Of a DNA stretch of 48,642 nt, positions 43,814 to 48,642 are shown piece by piece. The notes below the pieces were generated by a model. It was given only the letters and a program-made list of their open reading frames with translations, did not search any database and was not told the DNA's origin. The stretch lies in assembly GCA_046758065.1 (NCBI GenBank), contig JBHHZM010000004.1:1-48642 (forward strand). The letters are read 5' to 3'. The translations under genes were made by a program, and so were the position numbers. Positions within the stretch are counted from its first letter, which is position 1. Each line of letters starts with the position of its first letter. The DNA comes from JBHHZM01 sp046758065 (GTDB taxonomy: Bacteria; Pseudomonadota; Alphaproteobacteria; JAAXGF01).

Positions 43814-44629
43814 CTAGCCGGTGCCGGCGCCGCCCTCGTATCGGTGGCGGTATTTTTCGGTCACGCGGTCGGCCATGAGCACGATGCAGACGTCGATGGT
43901 GTGGAACTGGCGATCGATGACGGCGCCGTCGCCGATCCGGCAGCCGGCGCGCAGGTATCCCTTGATCATCGGCGGCAGCGCGGTGAGCGCGGCGCGTTCG
44001 TCGATCGCCTCGGGCGGCATCCGGTTCATGTCGACGTAACGCTCGGCCAGCGCCCGCGGCCTGATCTCGGGCGGCGCTTGGTGGAAGTGATGGAGATACG
44101 AAAGCGGCAGCGCCGCGGCGTCCGGATCGACCCCCGGCAGGCTGGCGCATCCGAACATCAGAACGATCTCGTGGTGCCGCACGTAGGCGCTGATCCCGCG
44201 TAGCAGAAGCTGGATGGTCGCGCGGTTACGGTAATCGGCGTCGACGCAGGACCGGCCGAGTTCGAGGATCTCGCCCTCGACGGCGAGGAGCTTGGCGATG
44301 TCGTATTCGTCGCCCGAGTAGAAGCGGCCAAAATTGAGCGCCACCGAGCGGCGCAGGAGTCTGAAGGTGCCGACGATGGCATCGGCGCCATCGCAATGCT
44401 CGTGGTCGATGACCAAGAGGTGGTCGCAGACCGTGTCGAAGGCGTCGAAATCGCGGCGCAGGCGCGCCATGTCGGCGCTGGGCCTCGCGTCCATCTCTTC
44501 GTAGAAGACCCGGTAGCGCAACGCCTGCGCGGCGTCCACTTCGTCGGCCTCGCGTGCGACGCGGACTTCGAGGCTCCCCGCCCACAGGCCCTCGAAAATA
44601 TTCTCGACATGCTTGAGTTCAGCTTCCAC
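43814..44629 (-). CDS. olsB: OlsB-like ornithine N-acyltransferase (GNAT fold)
   Basis: 271 residues. The frame shows the hemolysin/OlsB-type GNAT fold: ALRYRVFYEEMDA, DHLLVIDH, VGTFRLLRRSVAL, FYSGDEYDIAKLL and ELGRSCVDADYRNRATIQLLLRGI, with an MIKGYLRAGCRIGDGAVID block near the C-terminus. OlsB moves a 3-hydroxyacyl chain from ACP to ornithine, the first step of ornithine-lipid synthesis, a phosphorus-free membrane lipid. It pairs with the acyltransferase just downstream. Confidence 0.85.
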   Translation of the reverse strand: MEAELKHVENIFEGLWAGSLEVRVAREADEVDAAQALRYRVFYEEMDARPSADMARLRRDFDAFDTVCDHLLVIDHEHCDGADAIVGTFRLLRRSVALNFGRFYSGDEYDIAKLLAVEGEILELGRSCVDADYRNRATIQLLLRGISAYVRHHEIVLMFGCASLPGVDPDAAALPLSYLHHFHQAPPEIRPRALAERYVDMNRMPPEAIDERAALTALPPMIKGYLRAGCRIGDGAVIDRQFHTIDVCIVLMADRVTEKYRHRYEGGAGTG

Positions 44630-44683
44630 GGCAGAGTCCGAAACCGAGCTGCGGACGCCGGCGTGGTCGGCGGCCGGCCCGGG

Positions 44684-45115
44684 TCATTCGTTCCTGGGTG
44701 GTTTTTTGCCGCTGCGGCGCACGCCGTAAAGCACGAGTTCGTGATCGATGAGGCGAAAGCCCAGTTTCTTGGCGATGTGGCGCTGCAGGGTCTCGATCTC
44801 CTCGGAACGGAATTCCTCCACCTCGCCCGTCTCCACATCGACCAGATGGTCGTGGTGCTCGTACGGCACCGCCTCGTAGCGCGCCCGACCGTCCCGGAAG
44901 TCGTGGCGATCGAGGATCCGCGCCGTCTCCAGCAGACGCACCGTGCGGTAGACCGTCGCCAGGCTGATCTTGGGATCGAGCAGTACCGCGCGGCGATAGA
45001 GTTCCTCGACGTCCGGGTGGTCCTGCGCCTCCGACAGCACGCGCGCGATCAGGCGCCGCTGGCCGGTCATCTTGAGGCCCTTGTCAATACATGCCTGCTC
45101 GATACGCGACGTCAT
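44684..45115 (-). CDS. fur: Fur-family metal regulator (Fur/Mur)
   Basis: 143 residues: a winged helix (MTGQRRLIARVLSEAQDHPDVEELYRRA, ISLATVYRTVRLLE) and a dimer domain with YEHHDHLVDVETGEVEEF. The C-terminal CxxC zinc sites are absent, as is usual in alphaproteobacterial Fur/Mur. Whether iron or manganese is sensed cannot be told from sequence. Its position next to miaB is conserved in the group. It is the second Fur-family gene of the window after irr. Confidence 0.92.
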   Translation of the reverse strand: MTSRIEQACIDKGLKMTGQRRLIARVLSEAQDHPDVEELYRRAVLLDPKISLATVYRTVRLLETARILDRHDFRDGRARYEAVPYEHHDHLVDVETGEVEEFRSEEIETLQRHIAKKLGFRLIDHELVLYGVRRSGKKPPRNE

Positions 45116-45165
45116 GATCGGAACACGTTCCCCTGGTTGCGGGGGCGATCTCCGGCGCTGTCGTC

Positions 45166-45585
45166 CTACGACCGGCGGCGGCGCTTGCGCGACTTCGTGC
45201 CGAGGCCGATTTTCTTGGCCAGGGCGCTCCGTTGGGCCGCGTAATTCGGCGCCACCATCGGGTAGTCGGCGGGAAGCCCCCAGCGCTCACGGTACTCCTC
45301 CGGCGTCATGTTGTAGCTCGTCTTGAGATGGCGCTTGAGCATCTTGAGCTTCTTGCCGTCCTCGAGGCAAACAATATAGTCGGACGTAACGGAGCGTCGA
45401 ATAGATACCGCAGGCTGAGGCTTTTCTGCCGCCGGGGCGGTCGACTGTACCGTGGCGAGCGTGGTGTAGACCTCCTGGATGAGGCTGGGAAGGTCTCCGA
45501 CGGCGACGTCGTTGTTGCCGACGTGGGCGGCCACGATCTCCGTGGCGAGAGCGAGAAGATCGCCGGGGCTGGACTGATCCGACAT
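45166..45585 (-). CDS. mucR: MucR/Ros-type zinc-finger regulator
   Basis: 139 residues. The C-terminal part has the Ros/MucR finger and helical core (VCLEDGKKLKMLKRHLKTSYNMTPEEYRERWGLP) and a basic tail. These proteins bind AT-rich promoters and control surface polysaccharide, motility and cell-cycle genes in alphaproteobacteria. ATG 45585 follows GAAGGAGGACAACG; a TATACT -10-like hexamer at 45609-45614 suggests a short leader, though its -35 is poor. The gene is divergent from the tusA-like gene. Confidence 0.93.
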   Translation of the reverse strand: MSDQSSPGDLLALATEIVAAHVGNNDVAVGDLPSLIQEVYTTLATVQSTAPAAEKPQPAVSIRRSVTSDYIVCLEDGKKLKMLKRHLKTSYNMTPEEYRERWGLPADYPMVAPNYAAQRSALAKKIGLGTKSRKRRRRS

Positions 45586-45674
45586 TAAACGTTGTCCTCC
45601 TTCATAGTAGTATAGCCACAAAACGTGGGATTCTTCGCGTAAATCAATTACAGCGTATGGGCTCTGAGGTAACG

Positions 45675-45929
45675 ATGGTCAAAAACGACACAGAAGGTGC
45701 GGATTATTTTCTGGACATCACATCTGATGTCTGCCCCCTGACGTTCGTCAAAACTAAATTGTTGATCGAGCGAATGTCAAGCGGACAGACTGCCGAGATC
45801 CGGCTCAACGCCGGAGAACCGCTCGAGAACGTACCCCGCGCGGTCGAGGAGCACGGTCACGCCGTCCTCGCCCTCGAACCCGAGGCGACGGGGGCCACCG
45901 TCCATCGCCTGCGCCTGCGCAAGGCCTGA
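45675..45929 (+). CDS. TusA/SirA-like sulfur-carrier protein
   Basis: 84 residues with the TusA fold: FLDITSDVCPLTFVKTKLLIERM, a RLNAGEPLENVPRAVEEHGH stretch and a C-terminal strand. The reactive cysteine lies in a CPLT sequence rather than the canonical CPxP, so it is a TusA-family protein but perhaps not TusA proper. ATG 45675 with GAGG five bases upstream is preferred to ATG 45657. It is the first plus-strand gene of the right end and convergent with tsaB. Confidence 0.8.
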   Translation: MVKNDTEGADYFLDITSDVCPLTFVKTKLLIERMSSGQTAEIRLNAGEPLENVPRAVEEHGHAVLALEPEATGATVHRLRLRKA

Positions 45930-46032
45930 GAGCCTGTAAATGTATTGGGGAATGACCTGCGCGACGAAATCAAAGGCTTGGGCCAGGAAGACGTCGCGTC
46001 GCGATGCACGGTCGCCGTTCCGGTCAGCGCGC

Positions 46033-46713
46033 TCAGCCGGCGCCGGCGCCGGGCAGCCGCGCCCCGGATGCGCGCAGATAGAGTGGACGCGGCGGTTCGG
46101 ATGGCAGGACGCCGGCGGCGGCGCGACGCGCGGCAAGTGCGGCGATCGAGGCCGCGTCGGGCAGCCGCGGCGTTTGCGCGACCGTGACGCCGTCGCGCTC
46201 CCCGAGCGCCGCCGCGAGCAGGTCGGCGCCCTCGCCGACCAGCAGAAGCGGCCCCGGCGGCACCATCCGGGCGGCGGTTTCGGGCGCGACGGCCAGCGGC
46301 GGGGTGAGGGGAGCGAGCGCGGCATCGAAGACCTGCATATAGAGCTCGCCGCGGCGCGCATCGAGGACTGCGGCCAGGGGGCGGCCGGCGCGCGTCGCGG
46401 ACGTCACGCCCCAGGCGAGCGCTTCGAGGGTGGTGACCCCGGCGATCGGCAGCCCGGCGGCGAGGCCCAGGCCCCGCGCCGCGGCAAGGCCGACACGCAG
46501 GCCGGTGAAGGTGCCGGGACCGACGGTCACGGCCAGCAGATCGAGTGCGGCGTAAGCGAGGTCGGCCTCGGCCATCACCGTTTCGACCATCGGCAGCAAC
46601 GCCTCGGCGTGGCCGCGCCGCATGGTCTCGAAACGGTGGGCGCGGAGCGTGCCGTCGCAGAGCAGCGCCACCGAACAGGCGGCGGTCGCGGTATCGAGCG
46701 CAAGTACGTTCAT
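46033..46713 (-). CDS. tsaB: tRNA threonylcarbamoyladenosine synthesis protein TsaB
   Basis: 226 residues of the ASKHA-fold TsaB family: MNVLALDTATAACSVAL, a RRGHAEALLPM block, VGPGTFTGLRVGLAAARGL and a GVTTLEALAWG block. It partners TsaD in making t6A37 of tRNAs. ATG 46713 is chosen over an upstream frame to 46794. A rimI gene often follows tsaB, but here only a 103-base non-coding gap to the convergent tusA-like gene exists. Confidence 0.94.
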   Translation of the reverse strand: MNVLALDTATAACSVALLCDGTLRAHRFETMRRGHAEALLPMVETVMAEADLAYAALDLLAVTVGPGTFTGLRVGLAAARGLGLAAGLPIAGVTTLEALAWGVTSATRAGRPLAAVLDARRGELYMQVFDAALAPLTPPLAVAPETAARMVPPGPLLLVGEGADLLAAALGERDGVTVAQTPRLPDAASIAALAARRAAAGVLPSEPPRPLYLRASGARLPGAGAG

Positions 46714-46808
46714 GAAGTGGTCCCGTTCGACGGCGTCGCGGGCCGGTCCGCCGTGCCGCAGATGATGGAATTTCTGCTCCGTCGAGCGTAACACGGTTGG
46801 AACACGCC

Positions 46809-47360
46809 ATGGTTCTTGTTGAGATCGCGCCGCCGGAGTTCGATGTCGAGGTCGCGTTGATGTACGCGGGCCCCGACAACTTTACCGGCGAGCCCGTCTA
46901 CCGCCGGGCGGGCTGTTATCTGCATCCGGACGCCGCCCTTCGCCTGCGACGCGCCGTGGCGCTCGCCCGTGGCGTCGGGCTGCGGCTCAGGGTGTGTGAC
47001 GCCTACCGCCCGGTCGAGGCCCAGTGGCGCCTCTGGAACCACACGCCCGATCCGGAGTTTCTCGCCGACCCGCGCCGCGGGTCGCCTCACTCGCGCGGCG
47101 TGGCGGTCGACGTGACGCTGCTCGACGACGGCGGGCGGGCACTCGAGATGGGCACCGAGGTCGATGCCTTCACCCCGCTCTCCCATCACGCCTCGACCGG
47201 GGTTTCGCAAACCGCGCAACGCAATCGCTTCGTCCTGCTCGGCATCATGACCGCCGCGGGCTGGGACAACTATATGAACGAGTGGTGGCACTACCAGCTC
47301 TTCGATTCGCGCCGCTATCCGCTGCTCGGCGATTCGGCCGCGGGCACACACCTGATATGA
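46809..47360 (+). CDS. ddpX: VanX/DdpX-like D-alanyl-D-alanine dipeptidase
   Basis: 183 residues of the peptidase M15D family. Zinc-binding and catalytic blocks are SPHSRGVAVDVTL (S-x-H-x6-D) and NEWWHYQL (E-x-x-H). It cleaves D-Ala-D-Ala in peptidoglycan salvage; a vancomycin-resistance role is not implied without vanHA, which are absent. No signal peptide is seen. ATG 46809 is preferred over a TTG at 46797. It is divergent from tsaB. Confidence 0.9.
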   Translation: MVLVEIAPPEFDVEVALMYAGPDNFTGEPVYRRAGCYLHPDAALRLRRAVALARGVGLRLRVCDAYRPVEAQWRLWNHTPDPEFLADPRRGSPHSRGVAVDVTLLDDGGRALEMGTEVDAFTPLSHHASTGVSQTAQRNRFVLLGIMTAAGWDNYMNEWWHYQLFDSRRYPLLGDSAAGTHLI

Positions 47361-47413
47361 GGGCGCGGACGGCGGCGTGCGGTCTTGTGAATCGATCGCC
47401 CAGCGGCGACAAT

Positions 47414-48472
47414 ATGGCCATGCGGTTCCGCCTGCCACAGCGAAGCTTGCGCCGTCTGGCGCTTGGCGCGCTCGCGCTTGCCGCGCTCGCCGCGCTCGCC
47501 GCCGCTCCGGCGGCCGACGCGGTGGCGGGCTCGGCGGTGTTCCTCATGTATCACCGTTTCGGCGAGACCAGGCTGCCTTCGACCAACGTCACGATCGAGC
47601 AATTCGAGGCGCATATCGCCGAGCTGAAAAACGATGGCTATACGGTCCTGCCCGTGCCCGAGATCGTGGCCGCGCTCAAGTCGGGCGCGCCGCTTCCCGA
47701 CCGCGCCATCGGCATCACCATCGACGACGCCTACGCCTCGGTCTACCGCGAGGCCTGGCCGCGTTTCAAGGCGGCGGGACTGCCCTTCACCCTGTTCGTC
47801 TCGACCGACGCCGTGGACAAGGGCCTGCGCGGCATGATGACCTGGGAACAGATTCGCGAACTCGCCGGCGGCGGGGTCACCATCGGCCACCACGGCGCGG
47901 CGCACGCCCATATGGCGCAGGCCGATCCGGCGGAGAACGCCGCCGATATCGCGCGCGCCTCGGGCCGCTTCGAGGCCGAACTGGGGCGCGCGCCCGAGCT
48001 GTTCGCCTATCCGTACGGCGAGTACGGCACTGCGCTGCGCGACACCGTGGCGGCGAGCGGCTTCGCCGCCGCTTTCGGTCAGCAGTCGGGCGTCGCACAT
48101 AACCGCAGCGACATGTTCGCCCTGCCGCGCTACGCGCTCAACGAGCAGTACGGCAACATCAAACGTTTCCGGCTGGTCGCCAACACCCTGCCGCTGCCGG
48201 TGAGCGATATCACCCCGAGCGATCCGCTGCTCGGCCCCAACCCGCCGCCGTTCGGCTTTACGGTGGCGGAAGGCGTGGAGAACCTCGCCCGGCTCGCCTG
48301 TTTCGCCTCGGGCCAGGGGGCGGCGAAGCTCGAACGGCTGGGTTCGCGGCGCATCGAGGTGCGCATGAAAGCGCCTTTCCCGTCCGGTCGGGCGCGCATC
48401 AACTGCACGGTTCCCGGACCGGACGGCCGCTGGCGCTGGTTCGGCACCCAGTTCGTCGTGCCGCGCGGATAG
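47414..48472 (+). CDS. Periplasmic polysaccharide deacetylase family protein
   Basis: 352 residues. A signal peptide of about 38 residues precedes a NodB-like domain with FLMYHRF, ITIDDAYASVYREAWPRF (catalytic Asp pair; the usual T-F-D-D-G appears as T-I-D-D-A) and IGHHGAAHAHM (metal histidines). The last 120 residues form a C-terminal extension without a known domain. An ATG at 47357 overlapping the dipeptidase stop is an alternative start, but 47414 gives a normal signal peptide. Likely substrates are extracellular or cell-wall glycans. Confidence 0.85.
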   Translation: MAMRFRLPQRSLRRLALGALALAALAALAAAPAADAVAGSAVFLMYHRFGETRLPSTNVTIEQFEAHIAELKNDGYTVLPVPEIVAALKSGAPLPDRAIGITIDDAYASVYREAWPRFKAAGLPFTLFVSTDAVDKGLRGMMTWEQIRELAGGGVTIGHHGAAHAHMAQADPAENAADIARASGRFEAELGRAPELFAYPYGEYGTALRDTVAASGFAAAFGQQSGVAHNRSDMFALPRYALNEQYGNIKRFRLVANTLPLPVSDITPSDPLLGPNPPPFGFTVAEGVENLARLACFASGQGAAKLERLGSRRIEVRMKAPFPSGRARINCTVPGPDGRWRWFGTQFVVPRG

Positions 48473-48494
48473 CCGCAGTTCGTTCTCGCCGAGT

Positions 48495-48570
48495 TAGTCC
48501 GGATTTCTCACCAAAGTCATGAGCGGCGTCGCGTGCGCGCGGCGGCGGCCTTGGTGAGAAATCCGGACTA
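48495..48570. repeat. Perfect 20-bp inverted repeat, MITE-like or terminator
   Basis: TAGTCCGGATTTCTCACCAA (48495-48514) and its exact complement (48551-48570) enclose 36 GC-rich bases, 22 bases after the deacetylase stop. There is no T-run after it, so a simple terminator is less likely than a small mobile or dispersed repeat. Confidence 0.6.
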
Positions 48571-48596
48571 GCAGGCTGCTGGAAATTGCCTGGGTT

Positions 48597-48627
48597 CCCT
48601 CATCCTTCGACATGCTCAGGATGAGGG
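48597..48627. repeat. Perfect 10-bp inverted repeat
   Basis: CCCTCATCCT and AGGATGAGGG flank an 11-base loop (TCGACATGCTC). This sequence type is a common dispersed palindrome in alphaproteobacterial intergenic DNA. It lies just beyond the 20-bp repeat at the window edge. Confidence 0.55.
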
Positions 48628-48642
48628 AGACGCGATTCCAAT

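Noticed and set aside
45930..46032. Remnant of rimI after tsaB
   Set aside because: Reading all frames of the 103-base gap shows no GNAT motif.
46809..47360. Vancomycin-resistance (VanX) interpretation
   Set aside because: No vanH, vanA or vanRS genes are nearby; the DdpX-type peptidoglycan salvage role is more likely.

Overview
The window is high-GC DNA that reads as an alphaproteobacterium, most likely of the Rhodospirillales type. MucR/Ros, an Irr-type Fur protein, olsB-olsA and the gene orders lnt-XRE-metK-trmB-rimP-nusA-ylxR-infB-rbfA-truB-rpsO-pnp and fur-miaB-phoH-ybeY-corC-lnt point that way. No rRNA, tRNA or CRISPR array was seen. Almost every gene lies on the minus strand, so transcription runs from high to low coordinates until about 45.6 kb.

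Left half (0-21.3 kb) is an accessory respiratory region. Ten c-type cytochromes carry 17 CxxCH motifs in total, together with two CydA-like membrane subunits without any CydB, a cupredoxin-like copper protein and four small membrane peptides. The core is a four-gene module present twice in the same order: CydA-like subunit, diheme cytochrome c, three-helix membrane-anchored monoheme cytochrome c, diheme cytochrome c with a C-terminal ethylbenzene-dehydrogenase/NxrC-like (EB_dh) region and a tail helix. Module 1 is 11675-17644 and module 2 is 4887-9839. Upstream, at 18692-20863, the last two components are fused in one triheme protein. Downstream lie a tandem-Usp protein with five PCP_red-like repeats, a 57-codon radical-SAM N-terminus, a protoporphyrinogen oxidase, and a SCO1/SenC fragment joined to a dead IS6-family transposase at the left edge. 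The layout resembles the bd-like oxidase and orphan gamma-subunit cytochromes described in Nitrospira, but no catalytic molybdopterin subunit is in the window, so electron donor and acceptor remain unknown.

Middle (21.3-25.1 kb): two related palindromic intergenic elements (about 275 bp each) sit at 10014-10284 and 21359-21634, and each supplies the TAG stop codon of a neighbouring gene. Next come rubrerythrin, with a consensus-like promoter and an Irr-box palindrome, irr itself, a nitronate-monooxygenase-like flavoprotein and a glycerophosphodiester phosphodiesterase.

Right half (25.1-48.6 kb) is conserved housekeeping DNA: pnp-rpsO-truB-rbfA-infB-ylxR-nusA-rimP with an attenuator-like leader, trmB, metK, an XRE regulator, lnt-corC-ybeY-phoH-miaB (overlapping genes), the ornithine-lipid pair olsB-olsA, fur, mucR, then tusA-like (+), tsaB (-), a VanX-like dipeptidase (+) and a polysaccharide deacetylase (+). 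The right edge carries two perfect inverted repeats.
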